A program made the position numbers and the translations under genes. This document shows, piece by piece, positions 24,519-32,626 of a stretch of 32,626 bases of DNA. Location: the NCBI GenBank assembly GCA_017514235.1, contig JAFWKK010000015.1:1-32626 (forward strand). Direction: 5' to 3'. The notes under the pieces were generated by a model. The model made no database searches and had not been told where the DNA came from. It worked only from the letters and a program-made list of their open reading frames with translations. Position 1 is the stretch's first letter. The number at the start of each line of letters is the position of its first letter. The stretch comes from Kiritimatiellia bacterium (GTDB lineage: Bacteria; Verrucomicrobiota; Kiritimatiellia; RFP12; UBA1067).

Positions 24519-27500
24519 CAGTCGTCATCCTCGAACGGAGGCCCGTCATACGTCGAATCGGCCTTGAGCAGGTTGATCTGCGCCCAGGTCTCCAGCGAAT
24601 CGTCCAACGTGAACTGGTACAAGATCGAATTGCACGGATTCTTGTACCAGCCGTATGAATAGCCGGCCGACGACCGCGAGAACGGATCGAGTATCTCGAT
24701 CTTCGCCTCGAAGTCGTCCGAGAAGCTGCCAGGCCCGAACGTGAACCAGCGGAACGGCAGGAAGCCGGCGTTGTGGGGGAGGCCGTTGTTCAGCATGAGC
24801 TGCACCTTGAAAGTCTCGCTTGTCCAGTTTCCGGTGTAGAGGTCGGACTGCTCGTTGCCGAGGCCCTGCAGCCGCATCGGCCTGGAGATGACGCGGGAGA
24901 CGTCGTTCGACAGGTACATCTTCACCGTCACCTGGCGGTTCGTCAGGTGCTCGGTGTAACCGTCGTTCCACTTGCGCTTGCGCCGGATCTCCTCTCCCTG
25001 TATGCCCGTGAACCCGTGGCGAAGCCACCAGCCGGGCTCGGTGGGGTCGAGATCCAGCCAGTACATCATCTTCAGCGGCATCTCGTAGACGGGATCGGCT
25101 TCGTCCAGCCCCTTGTGGTGGCCGAGCGATATCGGGCCCTCGGGATTCGCAAGCTCCCCGTCGGCATGGCGCCTGCCGAGCCAGTTCAGGACCGCCGGCG
25201 TATAGGCGTCGGCAGGGTCGAGCCCGGCGTCAAGCAGCATCGGGTCGATGCCCTCGGACACGACCACGACGGTCGTCTCGGTGATGTTGTTGAGGTTAAG
25301 CGTGTACGAGCCGGTCACGCCTGTCACCGCATCGTTCGTCACCCCGTTCACCGTCAGCGCGCCTATCGAGTACCACGGATCGATCGTGTAGGTGACGTTC
25401 GTGGATTCGCCGGAGTTGACGATCACGAACGTGTCCTGCGCGGTGTCGTCGCCTATCGCCTGCACGACATGCCTGCCCAGCGACTGCGCATAGACCCAGA
25501 TGCTCGCGCCGTACGGCTTGAGATACCAGCCAGTGAGCTCCTCCTGCCCTTCGTTGAGGCGGCCCGGGGTGAACCTCATCTCGGACGACCAGCCGCCGTC
25601 CTCCCCGTGCGCTTCGCCCGCGACGCCAAACGACGACCACGTGACGCCGTTCTCCTTGCGCGCACGGTCCTCGCCGGCGTAGAAGCGCCTGGCGTAGGAG
25701 CGCCCTGCCGCCGCGTCCAGGTCGTTCAGCTCCTTCACGAGGTTCGTGCCGTCGTACGTGTAGCCGAACATCTCGTAGTAGGGAGGCTGGCACCACTCGT
25801 TCGTGCCGGCGACAACAAACTGGTGCTCCAGGATTCCGCTCGGGCGGAAGAGCTCGAACTGGTACGGCTCGTCGTACTGGAGCTGGCCGGCCTTGAACGT
25901 TGTCGGCAGCGTGTCCGCGACCCATGTGCCGTCCGCCACCGGTGCGCCGGTCATGTAATCCTTTATTCCGCCCGCGTCGCGCGTATCGGGACTCTGGAGC
26001 ACGAGGAAGTCGTAGTCGCCGCTGCGTTTCCCGTCAGTCGACTTCTTGGACGCCGGAACGCCGTTCTTGCCCAGCTCGGCCAGCGTCAGCGACCTGTGGT
26101 TCATGTCGGTCAGGACGACCTTCCATCCCTTGAGGTCCACGCCCCATGGCACGGCCAGCTCGACAAACTGGTTCGTCACGCACTTGACGTTGCCTGTAAG
26201 GCCCTTCGGACCGTCGCAGTAGTTGACCTCGTTTATCCAGACGCGGCCGGGCGAAACGGCGTCGAGTATCGTGTAGGGCGAGAAGTACTCCAGCTCGCCG
26301 TTGCCGTGGAACTGGTCCTTGTTGTAGTCCACCGGCTCGTACCACAGCGGATTCGTCCATCCGTCGCCTTCCGCCTCGTCAGTTCCAGGCTCGATCTCCT
26401 GCGGCTGCGGCTCGTCGACGCCGGCGAGGTAATAGTCCACGCGGAGCGTGTACTGCACGACAGTGTTGGCGGTCGACTGAGAAGGCACGATCGTCTTCTT
26501 GTCGGCGACAGTGGAGCGGAAGACGTAGTCGCCCGGCTCGCCGACCTGCTGCAGCTCCGCCCATTCGCTCGCTCCGCTTTCGTTCTCCCACCTCGAGCAG
26601 CCCCAGGGCGAATCCCCGACGAAATAGCGGAAGTACACGCGGAAGCCCTTGTTGGTGTCGATCTCGGAGTCGTACCTGTCGAACTTCAGCTTCGCCTGAA
26701 CGCCCCACGACTCGTCGATCAGCGGCTGCTGGTCCTTGTCGAGTATGTTGGTGATCAGCTTGTCGACGGCAAGGCCGGTGCGGAACGGCCGCGCGTACTC
26801 GAAGCCGACTGCCGCCTTGGCGCGTTCGGATACGACCACCTCGTCGAGCAGCACCCTCTGCACCCCGGCCACCGGCGGTGTGTTGGTGACCCCGTCCACG
26901 ACCAGCCGTATGGCGGCGAAGTCGTCGAGCGAAGACGCCCTGTACTCGAACGTGCGGTACACGAAGGAGTCGACGGTGAAGTTCGTGAGCGCCGTCCCCC
27001 AGTTCTCGCTGGCCCCGTCCTTCACGCCATAGAGCGACAGCTTGCCGACGGCGTGCGAGGCGGTGTTGGTCTCGTAAAGGCGCGCCCTTAGGCGCACGAG
27101 CCCGATCGTCGCCTTCCGTTGCTTGCCCTCCGAAGTCGTGTACGTGCCGAACGTCGGCGACTGGATCGTCGGGTTGATCTTGTCGTATTCCGACGGGTCG
27201 CCGTTGATGTCGGCGGTAGTGGAGTTGTTGAGCCCGGCCGACATGCCGTAAGCCGTCTCCGACTCGGTCTTGACCACCATCGAGTCAGGCAGGTACATGC
27301 GGCGCTCGGTATCGGCGTCGTCGCCGAGCGTGCGCAGGTTCCATCCGAGCCAGCTCGTCTCGTCTATGGGAGGCTCGTCGTGCACCAGCACGTCGGTGAT
27401 CGTGATCGAGCCCCATTCGGGATCCGTCTTGGCCCTTGCCTGAGCCGCCTCGACGACTGACGGGGCGATGACGATGCGGAACATGCCCTCGAGCGGGTCG

Positions 27501-30500
27501 TTCTCGTGCGCGTGCCAGCCGCAGTAGTACGTCTGCGCCTTCGCGGACGCGAGCTCCTCGTAAGAATATCTCCTGAGCGTGATCCACGAGCCCACGGTTT
27601 CGGCCTCGCCGAGCTCCACGGAATTGGTGGAGAAGTTGTAGTTGTTCACCGAACCGGACATGTTTGCAGCGACATCGTTTGTTGCAGCCTGCACCCACAC
27701 CTCGCACCCGGGCCGCACGTCCTTGTACGAGAAGCCGATCATGCCGAGGCCGTTAAGGAGCAGCGAGCGTATCGACAAAGCCTTCGATGCGACCGCTCGC
27801 GCCGGCTGAAGCATGGTGACATGGTTGGTCACCGCCCCCTGAACCTCCTCGATCACCCGCGCCTGCGTGTAGGCGAAGGTGCGCGCGCTGCTGGCGATGC
27901 TGCGTATGTCTTCGCCGTTCCACGCGGTCTGCTTGATATCCCATACCGTAACGTCCACGGGGGCTTCGCCTGCCTTCAGCATCACGTGGCAGTCCATGTT
28001 GGTGCGCACCGCAATCGAATGCTGCGTGAAGGCGTAGCTGGACACGTTGACCCGGTCGAGCAGCTCCCACGACGAGGATCCGCTTCTCGACTTCAGGTAC
28101 ACGTCGACCGTCTGGTCGAGGTTGGCCGGCGCGCGTATGCCGAGCGCGCGCGGAAGCATCTCGTAGTTGTACTCCGACGTCGACTCCTCGAACATCTCGG
28201 TGCGGCCGGGCGTGTAGGCCCATGCGTTCACCAGACGGGTGCGGCACGGGTAGTAGGGGGCCGAGTTGTCGTAGTTGCCGACAAGCGTAACCCGCCTCGC
28301 CGCGTAGAAGTCCTTGTACGCCGCGCCTTCCGCTATGGCCGACTTGGTGAGCCGGCTCGAATACTGCCTGGGCTGGAGGAACACGCCGTTGCAGTTCGCC
28401 GGCAGTACGCCGTAGCCGCCCTTCGTTAGCGGATTTTCCGTGTCCTGATAGCAGACGAGATTGTAGTTCACGCCCGAATACGAGGCGCTCGGCAACGCCG
28501 AGGCGGTCGTCAGGCCGCCGATTATGACGGTGTTGCCGCTGTCCACGCCTACCGACAGCACCATCGCGTAAAGGGTCGGCTTCTTCACGCCCTCGTCGTG
28601 CGAGAACTTCGCGTCCTTGAAGAAGTGCGTCGTGAGCAGCTCGCTGGAGATCTTGTACTTCTTCACCGACCACTTGTAGAGGGATATCTGGATTCCGTCG
28701 GAGAAGTTGCGCTCGGCCCTGAGCTCGTAGCAGCCCACCTTCGGCAGGTAGTAGGAGACGATGCTCATCGAGGCCCCCGGCGCGTAGTCCTTCGCCTTCT
28801 CGGCGCTGGACAGGAGCGCAGGCACGACGATCGTGTACTCGTTGGTCGACGACGAGCCGTCGCCGTACCAGACGGAGAAATCGTCGAAGGAGATGGACTG
28901 CCCGAGACGCGCCTTGAAGGAGAGCGTGTCTAGGCCCGACGGCCCTTCGCTCTGCGTGTATGCGATGTCGCCGGACTCCTCACCCTGCATCTGCCAGGCT
29001 ATGCCGGAGTTCTCCATCTGCTGCACCAGGTTCGACGTCGTCAGACTCGCGTCGACGAACATGCCGTTTGCGCCGTTCCACGGCCCGGGCATCTTGTGCG
29101 TGCCGAAGAGCACGCCCTTGGGATAGCCGGGGTCAAGGTAGTTCGGGAGATGGAACGGCTCGTTCCATTCGCCCTTTTCCGTCACAAGCGGGCTCCAGGA
29201 GAGCATGTCTGCGTTGGTCTGGACCATCGTAGCCGTCGTCACGCCGCTCTTCTCGGCGAACGTGCCGACGAATTTTTCCGTGCCCGCGACGTTCGCGTCG
29301 TGCCAGGCGTTGAAGTTCTGGTATGACGCATGGCCTATGGAAAAGGTGTCGCTCGCGTCATTGTATGTGAACTCGAGGTAGGTCGACGCGCCGTCAGCCT
29401 CGTACTTGTGCATTTCCCCGGACTTCTTGGCCTCTCCGCGCCACGGGAACTTATCCACGTCCGCAGTCGGGAACAGCGTGTCCTGGTTCATCGCAAAGGT
29501 CGTTGCGCCGGCATCCTGCCGGTTCTCCCTCCGGAAGAGGAACGACACCGCACCGCTGACGGTGTTGGACGGAACCTTCACCAGGCCCCGCCACGAATGG
29601 TCGGACACTAGCTCCATCTCCTGGTTGGCGCTGTATGCGCTAGGCACGCCGGCAAGCACTACGCGAACCGTCTCGTAGTCGCTCTCTCCCTCGCGCAGGC
29701 GCACGAACCAGTCGGAGCCTTCGCTAGGCAGCTTGTAGCCGTTCGTGTCCATGCGGTTTGTGACGGTCGTAGTCTCCTCGGTATAGAGGCCGCCGAGCTT
29801 GAAGCCGGACCCCGAATAGTCGTAGTAGTCGTAGAACGGCATCATCGTCTTCAGCTCGTACCAGAACTCCACGTCGCCCGGCTCGGCCGGTATGTCCAGC
29901 GGCTCGGACGCCCTGAACCCGTCGAACGGGCTTAGCGCGACGTTCTTCCAGAGACTGCCGCCCGCCGGATCGAACACCTGCCCGAGATAGCGCCAGCGGT
30001 AATGGAATATCGCGCGCTGCACGAAAGTCTCCGCGCTGACGTCCGTAGCCGGGCTCACGTACGCATCAAGCCGCCCGCGGGCAAGAAGGTTGTTCGCGCT
30101 CGTGACGGACGGGAACGGCACGTTCGCCATCGCCCCCTCCTGCCCGAGCACCAGCTTGCCGCCGCGCGACCTGTCGTATTTGCCGTACGGGGCCATCGAC
30201 GCCTTGCACGCCGGATAGGACACGATGATGTTGTCGAGCAGGATAAGGCCGCCGGCCTGGTCTTCGCCGAAGTAGTCGTATCTGCCGGTGCGGCGGATCC
30301 TGAAGCGCACCGGCCCGGTGAAGTCCAGCGGCACGCATACGCGGTAGAAGTTCGCATTGGACTGGCCGGTCTTTATCCCGAGCGAAAGCTCGTTGGTCTT
30401 CGCCTGCGCCTCGAAACTGCCGCCGTCCCGCTTAAGCGGCAGCATCGCGCACGGCGTCCACGCCGTAATATTGCCCAAACCACCGCCGCCGTCCATGGCG

Positions 30501-32626
30501 TTCTCGTCGGTCGGGGGAAGGCCGCTTACGGTGTTCGTCGCGATCTCGACCACGATCTGGTAGTTGGTGGCGGTGCTACCGTCGCCTGAGACGGTATAGG
30601 AGTTCAGCGCGTCGAAGTAGATCGTCCCGATGCCGTTCGTGTAGCACGGCGAATAGACGGTCGCGTCCACAAGGTTGCGCAGTATGAGGTTCCCCGACTC
30701 CGTCTCGTAGCCCTGCAGGTTCCTGTTCGCGTACGAAGAGTTGCCGAGCGAGGTCGACGAGCAAGGCAGCACGGCTTGGTAGACTGGCAGCGCCGTGGCG
30801 TTGGGACGGCCGTTTCCGACAATCACGTCGTCCAGACGCCAAAGCACGTTGGTGGAACCGTCCTCCCCGATGAAGTTGAGGCGATGCCTGCCGCCGGCAA
30901 GGAAGTTGAGGGCGTCCGGATTCCTGACCGGTTTTTCGGTGTCTTCATGCGTCCAGTAAAGGTTGTAGAGGTTTGTGACGCCGCGCGAGGTCTCGACCTC
31001 GCGCGTCCGCCAGTAGGCTTGGCCGACGACCGCATGGCCGTCCGCCGCGTCGTCGTTCGCGAGCATCACGCGCCCGTTCAGCGTGAGAGCGTCGGCGCCG
31101 CCAAGCCCGCCGGAAAGGTCGTCGAACGGCAGCGTGCCGTAGATGCTGAAGTCCAGGTTGCGGACGACCGGCTCGTATTCTCCGTCCGGCGCGTCCGGCT
31201 TGAAGACGATGCGGTAGGTGCCGGGAGCCGTCGGCAAGACCGCCGGATCCGTAGACAGCACCGTCTCGGAAGCGTCGATCACCGCAACCGCGACATCGCC
31301 CTCGGCCAGTTCCGCCAGCACGGTGACATGGCCGGGCGTCTCGCCCACCGCCCAGTTCTGCTTGTCCATGGCAGGCTCACGGGTGAAGTAGTTGACCCAG
31401 ACACCGTCCTTGTTGACCAGCCCGAACTCCGACGGCGGCTGCCCGGCGGCTGCGGCGTCCTCCTCCGTCCAGTCCGACCAGATTGTCTCGGGATAGTGTT
31501 CCGGGGCGGCCTGGCCCGGGCGGAGATGCCAGTACATGCGCAGCTTCTGCGGTTCCGAGCCGACGAGCGGCAGCTTCACGTAAACCGTCGACTCTCCCTT
31601 CATGTCCCACAACTTGACATAGAAGGGGAGAACGTTGCCGTCGTCGTCGGTGAACGCCAGGTCGTCGCCCATAAGCCCCGCACGCTCGTAAAGGAATCCC
31701 ACCAGCGACCCGACCGGATTCGCCCCGATGTCAGTCCTCCTCTCGTCAAGCGTGACCTTGTAGGGGAAGTTTGTCAGCTCGGCGGGGTCGCCTGCAGTCC
31801 GGGAATCTACGACTATCTCAACGTAATCCGTGAAAATCGCGCCAAGACCCTTCACTATCTTGAACGCCACCTTCTGCGCCTCATAGAGGTAGTTGCGCTC
31901 GTCAGGCGCACGTACGCGCAAGTAATGCACACCCGCAACCGTTGGCTTCTCGAAGAACCATTCAGTCGCGTCCTCGGAATCGGCGTATTCGTATACGGGT
32001 GTCACCCACGACGGGGAAACGGTGCACTTCGGGTTCGGCGTCTTCTCCTCAGGCGTGCCGTAGAGCCAGTCGCGGATACGCAGGTCGGAGAACGTCACGG
32101 TCACCGGCGAAATCGTGAAAGCTGCTTTCAGGTTACGCGGCGTGGCTTTGTAGTTCCTCTCGTCCTCAGTCCTCACGCGCAGCCAGTAGCTGCCGGCTTC
32201 GGTGGGCCGCGTAACCGACCATTCTGTCGCGTCCTCGGACTCGGCGTACTCGTAGACGAGCGAAACGGTCGAGGGCGAGAACACGCAGACCGGGTCCGGC
32301 GCAGTGTCGTTGTAGGTCCACCCCTCCTGCGTCAGGGACGAAAGCGTGACGGCCACAGGCTCGATCCTCATGGTGACCGTGGCAACGCCGACAGACCCGT
32401 CAAGCCACGTGCAGCCAGACTTCAGCGTCGCCGTGGCCGTGTAGTCGCCGGCATCCGTGCCGACGTTGTCGCCCGTAACGTCGAAGAAGGCCGTCGACAC
32501 CATTGAGGTGTGAGCGTTGCCGTCGTAGGTGACGGGGGCCGGATCCGTCGGCTTCTCGAGTGAGCCGTTCATCGACATCGAGATGCGAACGTAGACAATG
32601 CCGTCGCCGCCCTTGCCGCCGGGTGC
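24518..32626 (-). CDS. Giant exported multidomain protein, N-terminus outside window (2702 residues visible)
   Basis: The frame is open to the right edge: before the first ATG it continues as APGGKGGDGIVYVRIS, a Gly-rich stretch that seems to be the tail of an upstream module. Then come an Ig/MBG-like repeat (PVTYDGNAHTS...GDYTATATLKSG, about 30-90) and two clearly related copies at about 95-258 (see repeat entry). A DUF2341-like region follows at about 259-410 (FTDYVEIVVDS, LTNFPYKVTLDE, VYVKLPLVG). The middle has several lectin/CBM-like beta-sandwich stretches I cannot name. A lamin-tail-like domain lies at about 2118-2280 (RVWINEVNY, NQFVELAVPWGVDLKGWKVV, YQFELFRPSG). The C-terminal 400 residues end in EDDD with no anchor. 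Only the C-terminal part is seen, so total length, signal peptide and promoter are unknown. The stop overlaps the lipoprotein ATG, indicating a common operon. Probable surface or secreted protein; no catalytic motif recognised. Confidence 0.85.
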   Translation of the reverse strand, partial: APGGKGGDGIVYVRISMSMNGSLEKPTDPAPVTYDGNAHTSMVSTAFFDVTGDNVGTDAGDYTATATLKSGCTWLDGSVGVATVTMRIEPVAVTLSSLTQEGWTYNDTAPDPVCVFSPSTVSLVYEYAESEDATEWSVTRPTEAGSYWLRVRTEDERNYKATPRNLKAAFTISPVTVTFSDLRIRDWLYGTPEEKTPNPKCTVSPSWVTPVYEYADSEDATEWFFEKPTVAGVHYLRVRAPDERNYLYEAQKVAFKIVKGLGAIFTDYVEIVVDSRTAGDPAELTNFPYKVTLDERRTDIGANPVGSLVGFLYERAGLMGDDLAFTDDDGNVLPFYVKLWDMKGESTVYVKLPLVGSEPQKLRMYWHLRPGQAAPEHYPETIWSDWTEEDAAAAGQPPSEFGLVNKDGVWVNYFTREPAMDKQNWAVGETPGHVTVLAELAEGDVAVAVIDASETVLSTDPAVLPTAPGTYRIVFKPDAPDGEYEPVVRNLDFSIYGTLPFDDLSGGLGGADALTLNGRVMLANDDAADGHAVVGQAYWRTREVETSRGVTNLYNLYWTHEDTEKPVRNPDALNFLAGGRHRLNFIGEDGSTNVLWRLDDVIVGNGRPNATALPVYQAVLPCSSTSLGNSSYANRNLQGYETESGNLILRNLVDATVYSPCYTNGIGTIYFDALNSYTVSGDGSTATNYQIVVEIATNTVSGLPPTDENAMDGGGGLGNITAWTPCAMLPLKRDGGSFEAQAKTNELSLGIKTGQSNANFYRVCVPLDFTGPVRFRIRRTGRYDYFGEDQAGGLILLDNIIVSYPACKASMAPYGKYDRSRGGKLVLGQEGAMANVPFPSVTSANNLLARGRLDAYVSPATDVSAETFVQRAIFHYRWRYLGQVFDPAGGSLWKNVALSPFDGFRASEPLDIPAEPGDVEFWYELKTMMPFYDYYDYSGSGFKLGGLYTEETTTVTNRMDTNGYKLPSEGSDWFVRLREGESDYETVRVVLAGVPSAYSANQEMELVSDHSWRGLVKVPSNTVSGAVSFLFRRENRQDAGATTFAMNQDTLFPTADVDKFPWRGEAKKSGEMHKYEADGASTYLEFTYNDASDTFSIGHASYQNFNAWHDANVAGTEKFVGTFAEKSGVTTATMVQTNADMLSWSPLVTEKGEWNEPFHLPNYLDPGYPKGVLFGTHKMPGPWNGANGMFVDASLTTSNLVQQMENSGIAWQMQGEESGDIAYTQSEGPSGLDTLSFKARLGQSISFDDFSVWYGDGSSSTNEYTIVVPALLSSAEKAKDYAPGASMSIVSYYLPKVGCYELRAERNFSDGIQISLYKWSVKKYKISSELLTTHFFKDAKFSHDEGVKKPTLYAMVLSVGVDSGNTVIIGGLTTASALPSASYSGVNYNLVCYQDTENPLTKGGYGVLPANCNGVFLQPRQYSSRLTKSAIAEGAAYKDFYAARRVTLVGNYDNSAPYYPCRTRLVNAWAYTPGRTEMFEESTSEYNYEMLPRALGIRAPANLDQTVDVYLKSRSGSSSWELLDRVNVSSYAFTQHSIAVRTNMDCHVMLKAGEAPVDVTVWDIKQTAWNGEDIRSIASSARTFAYTQARVIEEVQGAVTNHVTMLQPARAVASKALSIRSLLLNGLGMIGFSYKDVRPGCEVWVQAATNDVAANMSGSVNNYNFSTNSVELGEAETVGSWITLRRYSYEELASAKAQTYYCGWHAHENDPLEGMFRIVIAPSVVEAAQARAKTDPEWGSITITDVLVHDEPPIDETSWLGWNLRTLGDDADTERRMYLPDSMVVKTESETAYGMSAGLNNSTTADINGDPSEYDKINPTIQSPTFGTYTTSEGKQRKATIGLVRLRARLYETNTASHAVGKLSLYGVKDGASENWGTALTNFTVDSFVYRTFEYRASSLDDFAAIRLVVDGVTNTPPVAGVQRVLLDEVVVSERAKAAVGFEYARPFRTGLAVDKLITNILDKDQQPLIDESWGVQAKLKFDRYDSEIDTNKGFRVYFRYFVGDSPWGCSRWENESGASEWAELQQVGEPGDYVFRSTVADKKTIVPSQSTANTVVQYTLRVDYYLAGVDEPQPQEIEPGTDEAEGDGWTNPLWYEPVDYNKDQFHGNGELEYFSPYTILDAVSPGRVWINEVNYCDGPKGLTGNVKCVTNQFVELAVPWGVDLKGWKVVLTDMNHRSLTLAELGKNGVPASKKSTDGKRSGDYDFLVLQSPDTRDAGGIKDYMTGAPVADGTWVADTLPTTFKAGQLQYDEPYQFELFRPSGILEHQFVVAGTNEWCQPPYYEMFGYTYDGTNLVKELNDLDAAAGRSYARRFYAGEDRARKENGVTWSSFGVAGEAHGEDGGWSSEMRFTPGRLNEGQEELTGWYLKPYGASIWVYAQSLGRHVVQAIGDDTAQDTFVIVNSGESTNVTYTIDPWYSIGALTVNGVTNDAVTGVTGSYTLNLNNITETTVVVVSEGIDPMLLDAGLDPADAYTPAVLNWLGRRHADGELANPEGPISLGHHKGLDEADPVYEMPLKMMYWLDLDPTEPGWWLRHGFTGIQGEEIRRKRKWNDGYTEHLTNRQVTVKMYLSNDVSRVISRPMRLQGLGNEQSDLYTGNWTSETFKVQLMLNNGLPHNAGFLPFRWFTFGPGSFSDDFEAKIEILDPFSRSSAGYSYGWYKNPCNSILYQFTLDDSLETWAQINLLKADSTYDGPPFEDDD
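24528..24532 (-). promoter_or_regulatory. Ribosome binding site of the lipoprotein gene
   Basis: Minus-strand GAGGA 9 nt before the ATG at 24518, inside the last codons of the upstream giant gene. Together with the TGATG stop/start overlap it favours this start. Confidence 0.6.
31850..32350 (-). repeat. Two tandem Ig/MBG-like repeats in the 5' part of the second giant gene
   Basis: Each unit is about 80 codons and carries the same skeleton: a VT-rich strand, W-[TL]-Y, P-[DN]-P-x-C, SP-S, VYEYA[ED]SEDATEW, [RE]KP-T-[EV]AG-x-[YH], LRVR-x-[DE]DERNY. VYEYAESEDATEW and VYEYADSEDATEW differ at one position. The copies look like a recent internal duplication; a more distant related unit precedes them at about 32350-32580. 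Confidence 0.85.

Noticed and set aside
24773-27091. 772-codon plus-strand open frame opposite the second giant gene
   Set aside because: Antisense shadow; Arg/Val/Leu-rich with no motif, whereas the minus strand carries the lamin-tail-like domain here.

Overview
This is a dense, high-GC, Gram-negative window in which every gene I can support lies on the minus strand. The features below therefore read right to left in transcription order. The best guess for the host is a Verrucomicrobiota/Kiritimatiellota-type (PVC) bacterium, probably from a gut or other anaerobic habitat. The reasons are a pilus/secretin cluster with the gene order and protein architecture of the Akkermansia muciniphila Amuc_1098-1102 locus, very large exported proteins full of thrombospondin type 3 (TSP3) calcium-loop repeats, an acetate-forming ackA-pta pair, and a Kdo-pathway gene (kdsD) implying an LPS outer membrane. 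The taxonomy is an inference from memory of these families; no search was run.

Layout in transcription order. (1) 32626-24518: the 3' 2.7 kilocodons of a giant exported protein with Ig/MBG-like repeats, a DUF2341-like module and a lamin-tail-like module; its start is outside the window. (2) 24518-24045: a small Cys-rich probable lipoprotein whose ATG overlaps the giant's stop. (3) 24033-11278: a second giant, 4251 residues, with a clear signal peptide, many TSP3 repeats, a LamG/concanavalin-like module and a WTPV...FFRVEV tail. These three genes are almost certainly one operon. (4) 11196-7825: ackA, pta and kdsD, i.e. acetate-producing substrate-level phosphorylation plus LPS Kdo precursor synthesis. 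(5) 7789 to beyond position 1: a five-gene envelope machine. It comprises a secreted Amuc_1102-position protein, a PilM-PilN fusion, an Amuc_1100-like (PilO-like) protein, a PilP-position inner-membrane protein carrying a zinc ribbon and TSP3 repeats, and a PilQ/GspD-type secretin cut by the left window edge. Two ATGA overlaps couple three of these genes.

The spacers before ackA, between ackA and pta, and at the pta/kdsD junction each hold a palindromic element built from the same unit (minus strand GGCAYGAGAGACATGAG-like). In the kdsD copy the element is translated and forms the N-terminal extension of the enzyme. No intergenic stretch exceeds about 100 bases. I saw no RNA genes, insertion sequences, CRISPR arrays or convincing promoters.

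The most interesting possibilities are as follows. First, a secretin/pilus-type envelope complex whose PilP-position subunit shares TSP3 calcium repeats with the neighbouring giant exoprotein. Second, an AT-richer patch inside that giant that encodes a His-rich segment and an exported C2H2 zinc-finger-like motif. Third, the dispersed palindromic repeat family.
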